Source: Paraprevotella clara YIT 11840 (GTDB lineage: Bacteria; Bacteroidota; Bacteroidia; Bacteroidales; Bacteroidaceae). Taken from it: 64,000 nt of DNA. The notes below the pieces were generated by a model. That model did no database searches, was not told the DNA's origin, and was given only the letters and a program-made list of their open reading frames with translations. The position numbers and the translations under genes were made by a program. Below are positions 36,154 to 45,309 of this stretch, piece by piece. The stretch's first letter is position 1; each line of letters begins with the position of its first letter. The DNA is taken from assembly GCF_000233955.1 (NCBI RefSeq), contig NZ_JH376581.1:1-64000 (forward strand), given 5' to 3'.

Positions 36154-36821
36154 AAGGTTATATTTTTATCATCGGTTATCAAACCGTCTTTCATGTGAAT
36201 GGTACGGTCTGTCAAACGTGCCAACTCATCATCGTGGGTCACAATGACGAACGTTTGCCCGAACCGGTCCCGTAAATCGAAGAACAACTGATGCAGTTCT
36301 CCCTTGTTTTTCGTATCCAGACTCCCCGAAGGCTCGTCGGCAAACACTACGGAGGGATGGTTGACCAAAGCGCGTGCCACAGCCACCCGCTGCTTTTCTC
36401 CTCCCGAAAGTTCGTTAGGCTTATGCGAAGCCCTGTCGGACAGTCCCATGAAATCCAGCAACTCTTGTGCCCGCGCCTTGGCCTCACTTGTGGAAGCATG
36501 CCCGATGTACGCCGGAATCATCACATTTTCGAGTGCCGTGAACTCGGGCAATAACTGATGGAACTGAAACACGAACCCGATGCGCCGGTTACGGAAATCC
36601 GCCATCTCCTTGCGGCTCAGGCTTTCCATGGCAACCCCGTCAACCCGGACGCTTCCGCTGTCCGGCTTCTCCAACGTCCCCATAATCTGCAACAGCGTGG
36701 TCTTTCCGGCACCGCTCGGCCCCACGATGCTCACCACCTCGCCCTTACGGATATCGAGGTCGATTCCTTTGAGCACTTCAAGCGAACCGAAACTTTTCCT
36801 TATATTCCTGACTTCTATCAT
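36150..36821 (-). CDS. ABC transporter ATP-binding protein, LolD/MacB type
   Basis: 223 residues, a single nucleotide-binding domain. Walker A GPSGAGKT (34-41), the Q-loop in [12 protein letters not shown] (near 89-100), the signature [15 protein letters not shown] (about 138-152), Walker [10 protein letters not shown] and the switch His in IVTHD. The subfamily ([14 protein letters not shown] with [20 protein letters not shown]) is that of LolD and MacB, which move lipoproteins from the inner membrane or drive periplasmic transport. No permease is adjacent, so its partner must be encoded elsewhere. Seven bases separate it from tcdA, and it overlaps cvfB by four. Confidence 0.92.
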   Translation of the reverse strand: MIEVRNIRKSFGSLEVLKGIDLDIRKGEVVSIVGPSGAGKTTLLQIMGTLEKPDSGSVRVDGVAMESLSRKEMADFRNRRIGFVFQFHQLLPEFTALENVMIPAYIGHASTSEAKARAQELLDFMGLSDRASHKPNELSGGEKQRVAVARALVNHPSVVFADEPSGSLDTKNKGELHQLFFDLRDRFGQTFVIVTHDDELARLTDRTIHMKDGLITDDKNITL

Positions 36822-36828
36822 AATCCTT

Positions 36829-37545
36829 CTATAATCTGCTTATCACGTATTGTGCCAAATAACAACCGAACACTGCAGGCATATAACTCACCGTGCCCGT
36901 TGTGGTCTTCTTATTCCGTTCTCCCTCTACTTGGACCAAAGCGGCCGGGTCGGCCTGCTGGGCGCAAAACACCACCGGCAACGGACGGCGCATACCGTCT
37001 CTTTTCAGCCGTGTCCGCACAGCTTTGCTCAGCCCGCAATGAAACGTTTCCCACAAGTCGGCAAAACGGATTTGGGTGATATCCGTTTTCGCCCCGGCTC
37101 CCATGCTGCTCACGATCCTAATGCGTCTTTTCATCGCTTCTTCAATCAGAGCACACTTGGGCGCTATCGTGTCGATAGCATCAACGATAAAATCAAACTT
37201 CGCGCTGTCCAGTAAAGCACCGGCCGAGTGCTCCTCCAGAAATTCAGCCCGCACGGTCAAGTCGAGTTCCGGATTAATATCCTTAAAACGCAGCCCCAAC
37301 ACGCGGACTTTTTCCTCTCCGACCGTCGAATGCAGGGCACACAACTGACGGTTGATATTGCTCGGTTGCACCCGGTCGGCATCCAACAACGTCAACCGTC
37401 CGATTCCGGCACGTACCAACATCTCGGCGGCATACGCTCCTACGCCACCCGTACCGACCACCAAGACATGTGCCCGGCGGAAACGTTCCATCTTGTCCGG
37501 CCCCATCAGAAGCGACGTACGCTCCAACCAATCCGGTGTGGTCAT
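36829..37545 (-). CDS. tcdA: tRNA threonylcarbamoyladenosine dehydratase (TcdA/CsdL family)
   Basis: 238 residues from ATG at 37545, which overlaps the stop of the antiporter gene by four bases (ATGA). A further in-frame ATG lies 36 bases upstream but would overlap the antiporter more deeply. E1-like fold with [13 protein letters not shown] (31-43) binding [19 protein letters not shown] (about 56-71), the adenylation segment [14 protein letters not shown], and [19 protein letters not shown] near 147-165. TcdA makes the cyclic form of t6A at position 37 of tRNAs that read ANN codons. MoeB/ThiF relatives are excluded by the lack of a zinc CxxC pair and by the RFADL and [10 protein letters not shown] segments. 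Confidence 0.9.
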   Translation of the reverse strand: MTTPDWLERTSLLMGPDKMERFRRAHVLVVGTGGVGAYAAEMLVRAGIGRLTLLDADRVQPSNINRQLCALHSTVGEEKVRVLGLRFKDINPELDLTVRAEFLEEHSAGALLDSAKFDFIVDAIDTIAPKCALIEEAMKRRIRIVSSMGAGAKTDITQIRFADLWETFHCGLSKAVRTRLKRDGMRRPLPVVFCAQQADPAALVQVEGERNKKTTTGTVSYMPAVFGCYLAQYVISRL

Positions 37546-39680
37546 TGGCTTTCCTCCTTTCCGTTGCTTCGCGACAACCAATTCTTATACCACTCCTTGG
37601 CCGCCTCGTAACGCAAATCGGTCGTCAACGGTTCATTCACGCTCACATCCTTCGTGGCAGCCTCGGCATACACATCCGGGAAGATCAACATCAGCCCCGT
37701 ATTCATATAATACTTTTTGATTTGGCGGGGAATGTGGTCGAACGACGGGCGGAAGGAAATAGACCCTCTACGCGCTAACACGACCACCAGCATGTGGTCT
37801 TCCCTGACCTCCCGCGAAATGCGCTTCAACTCATTTCCGCCATCGGTTTGTACATATTCCGCACGGATAGATGCATGGTAAGTCTCCAAATAACGTTGTA
37901 AAATCCGAATAGTATCGGGATGGGCATGGTAAATAATCCTACAGCCCAGTCCTACAGCCAAACGAGCCACGCGCTCTACCCAATGATAAAAACCGGCCTC
38001 AAACTGGGCCTTGGCCGGCACGGCTACATGAATACGGCGAATCGTATTGACCGGCACCGTACAACGTATCATCGTAATCTGGCGGTTCAGGCGGTTCAGC
38101 AAACTAATCAGCACCGGCCCGAAAAACGACTCGGAAGGAGAATTCTGCATGTGTAAGCCTACCACCAGTTCGGAATAATCGTTTTCTTTCATGGAATGGA
38201 TGATACCGTTTGCCAGATTGGTAGCCAAACGCACTTTGGTCTGCATCTGCACGTTGGCAGCGGAAGCCACAGCCGAAGCCGCTTCCAGCAGTTTCATCCC
38301 TTTCTCCCGGGCTTTGTCATCATTATCCAACACGACGTTGATGGCACTCATCGGCGCATCCGACTTGTCTTTCCGCATCAATAAAGCCATGTTGACCAAA
38401 TCGTCCACCGTATCGGGATAAGCCAAGGCAATCAAGGCCGACTCCTCGTCAAGCGGACGGCTCTCGTTGATATTACCGTCCTGCAAAGCCAACCTACGTG
38501 CCGCCACGTCCGTAATCAACGAACTGACCACACACGTCACCAATATCAGTAATATCGTACCGTTCAGCACATCTTCATTCAACAACCGCTCGCCGGAAGG
38601 CAAAATGATATTATAGCCGACCAATACCGCAGCAAGCGTAGCCGCAGCCTGGGCATTGCTCAGACCGAACATCAGTTCCCGCTCCAATACCGACATCTTA
38701 AAAGCTTTCTGCGTCACCCATGAAGCGATCCATTTTCCCGCCAACGCCATGGTAATCATCACTGCCGCCACTTTCAGAGCCTCTCCCGAACCGAACAGCA
38801 CGCGCAGGTCGATAATCATACCGACCCCGATAAGGAAATAAGGAATAAACAAAGCGTTGCCCACAAATTCCAAATGATGCATCAGCGGCGCGCTATGCGG
38901 AATAAGCCGATTCAATACCAGTCCGGCCAGGAAAGCGCCTAATATCCCTTCCATTCCGATAAGCTCCATCAGGCCAGCACTTAAAAAGACCATGGCCAGC
39001 ACAAAGATGAACTGAATGACCGGATCGTTGTACCGACGGAAAAACCACCGGGCGATACGGGGAAAAGAATATACGATAAAAAGGGAAAGCAGGATGACTT
39101 TCAACAAAAGCACAACGCCGAACCAACCTCCGTGCACCTCCTCACGGAACATGCCCGAGATGAAAGCCAATACCAACAAGGTCAGCGTATCGGTCACAAT
39201 AGTTCCCCCCACCGCAATACTCACGCTGCGGTTACGCGACACCCCGTATCGAATCACGATAGGATAGGCTATCAAGGTGTGCGAGGCATACATACTGGCC
39301 AGCAGAACGGAAGTCACCAGACTGTATTTCAAGAGGAACACATTGCTGACGACGCCCATCGTCAGGGGAAAAACAAATGCCGCCAACCCCAACGTCAACG
39401 CCTGCCAACGAATCCGCTTCATGTGCTGCATATCCATCTCCAGACTGGCCAAAAACATGATGTAATACAAGCCCACGTTCCCGAACAGTTCAAAGCTGCT
39501 GTCCTTGTCTAATACATGCAAGCCGTATGGCCCGATAAGCACACCGGCCAAGATCATACCGACAATGTGGGGTATCTTCAGTTTACCCAATAAAATAGGT
39601 GCAAACAGAATGATGCTCAACACTAAAAAGAATATCCACGTGGGATCCGTGACGGGAAAATATGTAGACAAGTCGGGCAT
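37542..39680 (-). CDS. Kef-type (CPA2) cation:proton antiporter with tandem UspA-like domains
   Basis: 712 residues from the chosen ATG at 39680 (MPDLSTYFPVTDPTWIFFL); an ATG six bases earlier and a longer upstream frame exist, but a TTACTTTG -7-like box lies just upstream near 39712, which would put the earlier codons outside the message. Residues about 10-400 form twelve membrane helices of the NhaP/Kef type (ILAGVLIGPYGL, LASLEMDMQHM, then GILGAFLAGLVLNRL). The C-terminal 300 residues hold two universal-stress-protein-like folds (ALIALAYPDTVDDLVNMAL and RRIHVAVPAKAQFEAGFYHW). The family exchanges Na+ or K+ for protons across the inner membrane, and UspA-like domains may sense nucleotides. 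It is the first gene of the antiporter-tcdA-ABC-cvfB operon. Confidence 0.88.
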   Translation of the reverse strand: MPDLSTYFPVTDPTWIFFLVLSIILFAPILLGKLKIPHIVGMILAGVLIGPYGLHVLDKDSSFELFGNVGLYYIMFLASLEMDMQHMKRIRWQALTLGLAAFVFPLTMGVVSNVFLLKYSLVTSVLLASMYASHTLIAYPIVIRYGVSRNRSVSIAVGGTIVTDTLTLLVLAFISGMFREEVHGGWFGVVLLLKVILLSLFIVYSFPRIARWFFRRYNDPVIQFIFVLAMVFLSAGLMELIGMEGILGAFLAGLVLNRLIPHSAPLMHHLEFVGNALFIPYFLIGVGMIIDLRVLFGSGEALKVAAVMITMALAGKWIASWVTQKAFKMSVLERELMFGLSNAQAAATLAAVLVGYNIILPSGERLLNEDVLNGTILLILVTCVVSSLITDVAARRLALQDGNINESRPLDEESALIALAYPDTVDDLVNMALLMRKDKSDAPMSAINVVLDNDDKAREKGMKLLEAASAVASAANVQMQTKVRLATNLANGIIHSMKENDYSELVVGLHMQNSPSESFFGPVLISLLNRLNRQITMIRCTVPVNTIRRIHVAVPAKAQFEAGFYHWVERVARLAVGLGCRIIYHAHPDTIRILQRYLETYHASIRAEYVQTDGGNELKRISREVREDHMLVVVLARRGSISFRPSFDHIPRQIKKYYMNTGLMLIFPDVYAEAATKDVSVNEPLTTDLRYEAAKEWYKNWLSRSNGKEESQ

Positions 39681-39761
39681 CTGCATGAGTATCTGTATTA
39701 AATTAATATGCAAAGTAACGAAAAAGTTTCCATTTTGTATGTCCAATCGTAATAAATTATC

Positions 39762-39769
39762 TATTTTTG
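39762..39769 (+). promoter_or_regulatory. Promoter -7 box for asd
   Basis: TATTTTTG fits TAnnTTTG and lies 38 bases before the asd ATG. A TTTG at 39734-39737 could be the -33 box, but the 24-base spacer is longer than usual. The promoter diverges from that of the antiporter operon. Confidence 0.55.
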
Positions 39770-39807
39770 CAACCGGAATCATCACAACTTCTTAAAAATT
39801 ATATGAA

Positions 39808-40818
39808 ATGAAAGTAGCAATTGTAGGTGCGAGCGGCGCGGTGGGTCAGGAATTCCTGCGTGTGCTTGAAGAGAGAAACTTCCCATTGGACGAATTGGTA
39901 TTATTTGGTTCAACCCGCAGTGCAGGTTCCAAATACAAATTCCGTGGCAAAGAAATCGAAGTGAAGCTTCTTCAGCACAACGATGATTTTAAAGACATCG
40001 ACATCGCCTTTACCTCGGCCGGTGCCGGCACATCCAAAGAATTTGCCGAAGACATCACCCGTTACGGGGCAGTCATGATAGATAACTCCAGCGCTTTCCG
40101 CATGGACAAGGACGTGCCTCTCGTCGTACCCGAATGCAACGCAGCCGATGCCTTGGAGCGTCCGCGCGGCATCATCGCCAATCCGAACTGTACGACCATC
40201 ATGATGGTGACGGCTTTGCAACCCATCGAAAACCTGAGCCATATCAAACGTATCCACGTGGCCAGTTATCAGGCTGCCAGCGGTGCGGGTGCCGCCGCCA
40301 TGGCCGAACTGGAACAGCAATATCGTGAAGTATTGGAAGGCAAACCCGTCACCGTGAAGAAGTTTGCCTATCAGTTGGCTTATAACGTCATCCCCCAAAT
40401 CGACGTATTCCAGGATAACGGATATACCAAAGAAGAAATGAAGATGTTCAACGAGACACAGAAGATCATGCACAGCGACGTGCAATGTTCGGCCATGTGT
40501 GTACGCGTACCGGCCCTGCGTTCTCATTCGGAAGCCATCTGGTTGGAAACGGAACGTCCGCTTACGGTAGAGGAAGTGCGTGAAGCCATCGCCCACGGCG
40601 AAGGCGTGCAACTGATGGACGACCCGTCCACACAAACTTACCCCATGCCGCTCTTCCTGGCCGGAAAAGACGATGTATACGTAGGCCGTATCCGTAAGGA
40701 CCTGGCTAACGAAAACGGCATGACGCTTTGGCTCGTAGGCGACCAGATCAAGAAAGGTGCCGCACTGAATGCAGTGCAGATTGCCGAATATTTGATTAAG
40801 GTCGGGAATGTGAAGTAA
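39808..40818 (+). CDS. asd: Aspartate-semialdehyde dehydrogenase
   Basis: 336 residues. It reduces aspartyl phosphate to aspartate semialdehyde with NADPH, the branch point to lysine/diaminopimelate, threonine and methionine. The Rossmann loop [10 protein letters not shown] is at 6-15, STRSAGS at 35-41 contacts the cofactor phosphate, and the active-site cysteine is C128 in ANPNCTT. The substrate-binding [12 protein letters not shown] block follows near 154-165, and [14 protein letters not shown] carries the catalytic His. The order is that of the enzymes of Gram-positive type (about 330-345 residues), usual in Bacteroidetes. Single-gene unit with its own promoter and a hairpin behind. Confidence 0.97.
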   Translation: MKVAIVGASGAVGQEFLRVLEERNFPLDELVLFGSTRSAGSKYKFRGKEIEVKLLQHNDDFKDIDIAFTSAGAGTSKEFAEDITRYGAVMIDNSSAFRMDKDVPLVVPECNAADALERPRGIIANPNCTTIMMVTALQPIENLSHIKRIHVASYQAASGAGAAAMAELEQQYREVLEGKPVTVKKFAYQLAYNVIPQIDVFQDNGYTKEEMKMFNETQKIMHSDVQCSAMCVRVPALRSHSEAIWLETERPLTVEEVREAIAHGEGVQLMDDPSTQTYPMPLFLAGKDDVYVGRIRKDLANENGMTLWLVGDQIKKGAALNAVQIAEYLIKVGNVK

Positions 40819-40874
40819 ACGCCATCTTCGGCCTCCTATCACGAATAACTTAAATATTTTCATAAAATCCAAAG

Positions 40875-40909
40875 ACGGGCAAAACTAACGAATGAGTGGT
40901 TTTGCCCGT
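40875..40909 (+). terminator. Possible terminator after asd
   Basis: ACGGGCAAAAC (40875-40885) pairs with GTTTTGCCCGT (40899-40909), an eleven-base perfect stem. No good T-run follows, so it may be a processing or attenuating hairpin instead. Confidence 0.55.
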
Positions 40910-40935
40910 TACACATTAACCTCAATTTCATATTC

Positions 40936-42708
40936 ATGTATTCCAAAAGACTCCATCCGAAAAAAGGTTTATGCCTTGCAGCCCTATTGTGTTTCAACAC
41001 TCATGCCATGCCTGCCCATTCCTTGCCCGGGCAAGAAACCATCGGCCATTCCACAGTCGATACGACTTTCACCGCCCCGAACGATTGGGCCGTCACTGCC
41101 ATCCCGTTCAAACTCTACGGAGAACGACAAGTCAACCACGTAAAAATCAACTGGCAACCGCCGAAAGGCATCCAATCCTATAAGGTATATAGAAACGGGC
41201 AACTCATCGGAGAAACCCAAGGGAATACTTATGATGATTATGACCTGAAAACGGACCAAACTTACACTTACCGGGTGGATGCTTATCGAGAACATCAAAA
41301 AGCAGCCAGTTCCGCAACACAAGAAACCCGCACCTTTACTTATTCCGGCGAGACGGCTTTGTACGACAACCGAAACGGCCGGCACCTCCGAACCACACCG
41401 GACAAACCGTCGGGATTTAAAATCGGCAAGACTTACTTCTCCTACCGTCTGCACCGAACCCACAAGAACTTGAATGGCAAGGAGGAAAACGGTTGGCTGC
41501 TTTCCGAATCAGAGTCGAAAACCGGACTAAAAGACAGTTGGAGCAAACCGCGGGAAATAGCATTCTATCCGGGCGTGAACTTCGAGGGCATCGGATTCCA
41601 CTATAATAAAAAGACACGCAAGGTCGTACTGTCCGCCCATTATGAAGACCAAGGCGGATATACCGCAGCTAAAATCTTTCTGGCACAAATCACGCCAAAA
41701 GGCGGAATCGAAATCGGCACCATGGAGCGCCCCTTGGGGCATGATTCCAGAGACCAGTCCCTGTTTGTCGATGAAGACGGGACGGCTTATCTCCTGTCCG
41801 CCACTAATATGAACAGCGACATCAACATCTACCGGTTGGATGAAACATGGACCAAACCCGTGGCACTGGCCAACACGATATGTAAAGGCCAACACCGTGA
41901 AACCCCTTCCATCCTTAAAAAGGACGGAACCTATTATTTTTTCAGTTCCAAAGCATCGGGCTGGTACCCCAGCCAGACGATGTATGCCTCAGCCGACCGT
42001 ATAGACGGCAAATGGTCTCCGCTGAAGGAAATAGGAAACAACTCAACTTACGGCGTACAATTCAACTACGTACAACAAACCGCCGGAACACGTGAGACGT
42101 TAGGGCTGTGGGGCTTCCACTGGGGCGCCCAATACCATCACCGGGACCCGGACGGAACTTTTACCCGTATCTCTCCGGCTACGTTCAACCGCGGATATGC
42201 TTCGATGAACTACTTCCGGTTCGTGGAGTTCCATGACCAATATGGTATCATCCCGGTACAGAACGGCAGGAATCTTACGTTGGGAGCCACGGTTGTGCCT
42301 TCACACGCACCGGGCGATGGTTCCGCCGCCCCGGATTGCATCACAGACGGTTCGGACATGGCCTCCTCTCCTTATTTCAAAAGCAGCCATTACCCTTACT
42401 CCTTGACCATAGAACTGCCCCAACCCTCCCGTATCTCTGAAATCAATCTGGCCACCCGGTTGGTCAACGGTTCCGAAACAGCTTATAAATACACCATAGA
42501 AGGCAGTATGGACGGACAGGAGTACCAAACACTCGTCGACGGAAGAAACAGTTGGACCGTAGGATTCCACATCCTCCCCGTCGAAGACCGTTCCGCGTAC
42601 AAGTTCCTCCGCCTCAATGTATTCCAAATCATAAATGTACACAACAACCATCCGGCCACATGGGCGGACGGAATATACGAGTTCACGGCATTCGGCTTTC
42701 CTTTGTAA
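40936..42708 (+). CDS. Secreted GH43-like five-bladed propeller protein with FN3 and F5/8-C domains
   Basis: 590 residues. Signal peptide about 1-28. An FN3-like domain follows (VKINWQPPKGIQSYKVYRNG, about 72-91), then a propeller with GH43-type blades: FEGIGFHYN, SRDQSLFVDEDGTAYLLSA (near 270-288), RETPSILKKDGTYYFFSS (about 317-334) and GWYPSQTMYASA. The E in RETPS lies where GH43 enzymes have the catalytic acid, and GWxPS-type segments are seen in the galactanase-like subfamilies. The C-terminal 140 residues form an F5/8 type C (CBM32-like) fold: YSLTIELPQPSRISEINLA, then FLRLNVFQ. It probably binds and perhaps cleaves an arabinan- or galactan-like side chain. The first catalytic Asp of GH43 is not obvious, so activity is not sure. 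Confidence 0.7.
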   Translation: MYSKRLHPKKGLCLAALLCFNTHAMPAHSLPGQETIGHSTVDTTFTAPNDWAVTAIPFKLYGERQVNHVKINWQPPKGIQSYKVYRNGQLIGETQGNTYDDYDLKTDQTYTYRVDAYREHQKAASSATQETRTFTYSGETALYDNRNGRHLRTTPDKPSGFKIGKTYFSYRLHRTHKNLNGKEENGWLLSESESKTGLKDSWSKPREIAFYPGVNFEGIGFHYNKKTRKVVLSAHYEDQGGYTAAKIFLAQITPKGGIEIGTMERPLGHDSRDQSLFVDEDGTAYLLSATNMNSDINIYRLDETWTKPVALANTICKGQHRETPSILKKDGTYYFFSSKASGWYPSQTMYASADRIDGKWSPLKEIGNNSTYGVQFNYVQQTAGTRETLGLWGFHWGAQYHHRDPDGTFTRISPATFNRGYASMNYFRFVEFHDQYGIIPVQNGRNLTLGATVVPSHAPGDGSAAPDCITDGSDMASSPYFKSSHYPYSLTIELPQPSRISEINLATRLVNGSETAYKYTIEGSMDGQEYQTLVDGRNSWTVGFHILPVEDRSAYKFLRLNVFQIINVHNNHPATWADGIYEFTAFGFPL

Positions 42709-42762
42709 CGGGAAGCCCCCTCTTTCCTATATTCCCTCCCCTCATAAACAAGGAAATGCACA

Positions 42763-42806
42763 ACAGAACGGGCAAAAACGGCGTACACCGCTTTTACCCG
42801 TTCTGT
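42763..42806. terminator. Large bidirectional hairpin between convergent genes
   Basis: ACAGAACGGG (42763-42772) pairs with CCCGTTCTGT (42797-42806). The stem extends inward with AAAA/TTTT and CGG/CCG pairs past two mismatches. It lies between the GH43-like gene (plus) and the end of the ExbBD operon (minus) and can end both. Confidence 0.75.
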
Positions 42807-42860
42807 CAAAGACCAACACTTACGATTTTAATGCCGTGGCCGGGAAGTTTCCTCCTCATG

Positions 42861-44462
42861 TCAGTCCGTTGTTACGGCATGATCCTGAGGAATGATCAGA
42901 AAACTGAATCCGGCAGCCCCGCCCCCTCCATTCTCCAAACGAAGAAGGACACGATTCCAGCCTTGCTGGAAAGTAAAGGGTTCGATATGCTCGTCGATAT
43001 GATACCAACTGGTGCCTTTATCCTGCCAAACATCTTTCCCGTTAATCCATATACGGCCGCTGTCGTCCGTACCGATGGCCACCAACATGGTTGTCGCCTC
43101 ATCGAAGTACAGCTCCGTATAAGCATAATAAGTAGAATGTCCGGTCGTGACAGGCACCGTATTGTGCATGGACTCGCTCTGCATGAATTTCCAACGCAGG
43201 GTCCCATCCAGCTTCACCTCCTTCCCAATCATCTTAATCGGGTCGGACTCTGTCTCTTCGATACCCACGCCTACCTGACCATCCGTGTACACGGCGTCGA
43301 AATCGACTGAAATTTCAGGCTGATGGATTATGGCAAAATCATCCCGTCCGTAATTCTCCCACGGACCAATCATATACCATGTATTCACGTAAAGCCACCC
43401 TTTGCGCTCGGCATCTTTAGAGAAACGTCTTCCGGGTAACGCCTGAGCCTTAACCATACTTTCGTTCAAACGAGGGCCACGGTACTCACTATAGGGAGTC
43501 ATCACCTCATCATTTTCATAATTTACGCCGCCAAGGCCTCCATCTCCGCCTCCGCCACCGTCTCCGGTTCCTCCTCCGGCACCGCCGCCATTTCCGTTAC
43601 CTTTCCCATTACCGGCTGCATTTCCGGGTTTGCCGACATTACGGACCAAACCAAAAAGACTCTCCAAGCGTGAACCGGCCAAACCGGCCTGACGGGATGC
43701 CTGACTCAATAATCCCCGGTAATTATTCAAGTCGGCTGTCGATCTGACGGAAAGCCCGGCACTGGCATTGCTACGTCCCGAACGCTCCCAGTCTGCCCCT
43801 CCGGTTTGCATCGCTATCAACTCCTCAAAATCCGGCATACGGGTGGAACTTTGTTGCAGCGACTTATAAACCTCCGGGAAAGACAAACCTTTCTGCAACG
43901 TCTGCTTTGCCGCATTCACCGCCAAGTGGTTCTGTTGAATCTCACGTTCGTACTGACGTAACATCTCATAAATGTCCTGTACAGACGGGTCACTCCCCAA
44001 CGGAGGATTCCCCGCCTTCGGTATCTTACGGGCGGCAGAAACATCATTGGCATCCTTGGGCGCAGAGCGCGGCAACTTGCGGGCCTCAACCTGCGACAGA
44101 AGGCTTTCCTTGCGGTTACGCATCTTCTCAGCCATTTTTTGAAATTGCAAAAGCTGTCTCTTTAAACTTTTCTTCACCGACATTTCCGACTGCTCCACCA
44201 ATTGCTCGGCATAGCGGGACGGTAAAGTACGCTGCGCCTGTTCCGCTTTCATCTTCTCACTCAACTTGGCTACTTTCACGGCACGCGGTTTCAACGCACC
44301 CCGATGCTCTACCGGTTGTTTACCTTCCGGTAATTTCAAGGTACCGGCCGGAACTGGAACCGGAGCATAATAAATAGCCCATGCAAAAACCGCGCATGCC
44401 ACAATGGCCACAATCCAAGACAAGACAATGACTTTCCGGTTAGTTTTCGTTGTAGTGTTCAT
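42861..44462 (-). CDS. TonB-shaped inner membrane protein with PA14/lectin-like C-terminal domain
   Basis: 533 residues, last gene of an ExbB-ExbD-ExbD operon, overlapping the second ExbD gene by 23 bases. A basic N-terminus and one membrane helix (about 10-31) are followed by a long Lys/Arg/Glu/Gln-rich region with predicted coiled coil (about 55-210), a Gly-rich linker (about 270-305) and a globular C-terminal domain (about 340-525). That domain has WYMIGPWENYG, then TTMLVAIGTDDSGRIWINGK, then GWNRVLLRLEN, a pattern of PA14-like and related carbohydrate-binding jellyroll domains (G-x-D-D, then a W-x-N-G-K turn). Helix, stalk and periplasmic head is the TonB design, but no TonB C-terminal domain is present. 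It may be the force-transducing partner of the ExbB/ExbD motor with a sugar-binding head. This is a structural inference, not a known family role. Confidence 0.65.
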   Translation of the reverse strand: MNTTTKTNRKVIVLSWIVAIVACAVFAWAIYYAPVPVPAGTLKLPEGKQPVEHRGALKPRAVKVAKLSEKMKAEQAQRTLPSRYAEQLVEQSEMSVKKSLKRQLLQFQKMAEKMRNRKESLLSQVEARKLPRSAPKDANDVSAARKIPKAGNPPLGSDPSVQDIYEMLRQYEREIQQNHLAVNAAKQTLQKGLSFPEVYKSLQQSSTRMPDFEELIAMQTGGADWERSGRSNASAGLSVRSTADLNNYRGLLSQASRQAGLAGSRLESLFGLVRNVGKPGNAAGNGKGNGNGGGAGGGTGDGGGGGDGGLGGVNYENDEVMTPYSEYRGPRLNESMVKAQALPGRRFSKDAERKGWLYVNTWYMIGPWENYGRDDFAIIHQPEISVDFDAVYTDGQVGVGIEETESDPIKMIGKEVKLDGTLRWKFMQSESMHNTVPVTTGHSTYYAYTELYFDEATTMLVAIGTDDSGRIWINGKDVWQDKGTSWYHIDEHIEPFTFQQGWNRVLLRLENGGGGAAGFSFLIIPQDHAVTTD

Positions 44463-44865
44463 CGTACGTACGTATTCCTATATTATTCAAATTATAAAAC
44501 TGACAGGCATCCATCACTTCCACAAAACGTCCGAAAGGTGTATCCCTATCCATATCTATTCGTATGCGTCGGTCCGGAGTGGCTATACAGACCTCTCGTA
44601 ACTGTTCGTGAAGGAAGTTGGCCGTACAAGGCTGCCCGTCCCAATAAAAGTTCCCTTCGCTGTCCAGTCCCACAATGGCTTGTTTGTCGTCCGGCTTGAG
44701 TTTGACAGCCGCCTCCGAGGTCGGCAAATTCACCGGAATATCCCTGCTTTTCACTTTTGTCATGGTAGAAACCAAGAAAAAGATCAGCAACAGGAACACG
44801 CAGTCAATCAACGGAGACATAGAGACTTCAGGTTCCTCTTCGTTATTTCCTAAAGGTAGTTTCAT
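44440..44865 (-). CDS. ExbD/TolR family protein (second copy)
   Basis: 141 residues. One membrane helix near the N-terminus carries MSPLIDCVFLLLIFFLV (16-32), with the conserved Asp (D21) that takes up protons in ExbD/TolR. The rest is a periplasmic domain with the family fold: RDIPVNLPTSEAA, then IVGLDSEGNFYWDGQP and IRIDMDRDTPFGRFVEVMDAC. It overlaps the ExbD gene before it by 23 bases and the lectin-headed gene after it by 23, so all three are translated in tight coupling. Two different ExbD-type subunits next to one ExbB often form a mixed complex, known for TolQ/TolR- and ExbB/ExbD-like motors. Confidence 0.9.
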   Translation of the reverse strand: MKLPLGNNEEEPEVSMSPLIDCVFLLLIFFLVSTMTKVKSRDIPVNLPTSEAAVKLKPDDKQAIVGLDSEGNFYWDGQPCTANFLHEQLREVCIATPDRRIRIDMDRDTPFGRFVEVMDACQFYNLNNIGIRTYDEHYNEN

Positions 44866-45307
44866 AAGGCTTTCCTCCTAAACGGACACGCGTATGCGTA
44901 AATCCTTCCAATTGACATTTATCAAATATTTCTATCACGGTACTGACCGGCACCGAACGGTATGCAGCCACATCTATGGATATCTCCGTACCCACCTTTT
45001 CCCGCAATCCGTTCAGATAAGTATCCAAGTCTCCGATAGGCAGGTAATCATTCTCGCCGGTATAAGCGTCGTGATGCACCACCTCATAGACCTGCTTGTC
45101 TTCATCCACGGCAATAATGACCGTATTTTCCCCCGAACGGGTTGTCGACAAGCTGGAAGTCATCTCCGGAAGCGACAAGGGAATCTGCATTTCCCACTTC
45201 TTCATCATCGTTGTGACCAGAAAGAATATGAGCAACAGAAACACACAGTCTATCAAAGGCGACATCTGAATGTCTACTTTCTCTTCTTCGTCAAGAGGCA
45301 ATCTCAT
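44843..45307 (-). CDS. ExbD/TolR family protein (first copy)
   Basis: 154 residues. Membrane helix with MSPLIDCVFLLLIFFLVTTM at about 15-34 and the proton-carrying Asp at residue 20. The periplasmic part (IPLSLPEMTSS, IIAVDEDKQVYEVVHHD, SIDVAAYRSVPVSTVIEIFD) has the ExbD fold with a longer loop than its neighbour. It starts two bases after the ExbB stop. The two ExbD proteins are related but distinct (the membrane parts are almost the same, the periplasmic parts differ), so they probably have separate contacts with the C-terminal partner. Confidence 0.9.
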   Translation of the reverse strand: MRLPLDEEEKVDIQMSPLIDCVFLLLIFFLVTTMMKKWEMQIPLSLPEMTSSLSTTRSGENTVIIAVDEDKQVYEVVHHDAYTGENDYLPIGDLDTYLNGLREKVGTEISIDVAAYRSVPVSTVIEIFDKCQLEGFTHTRVRLGGKPYETTFRK

Positions 45308-45309
45308 GG

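Noticed and set aside
39910-40872. 320-codon frame on the minus strand
   Set aside because: It lies opposite asd and shows only the reverse-complement pattern of that gene.
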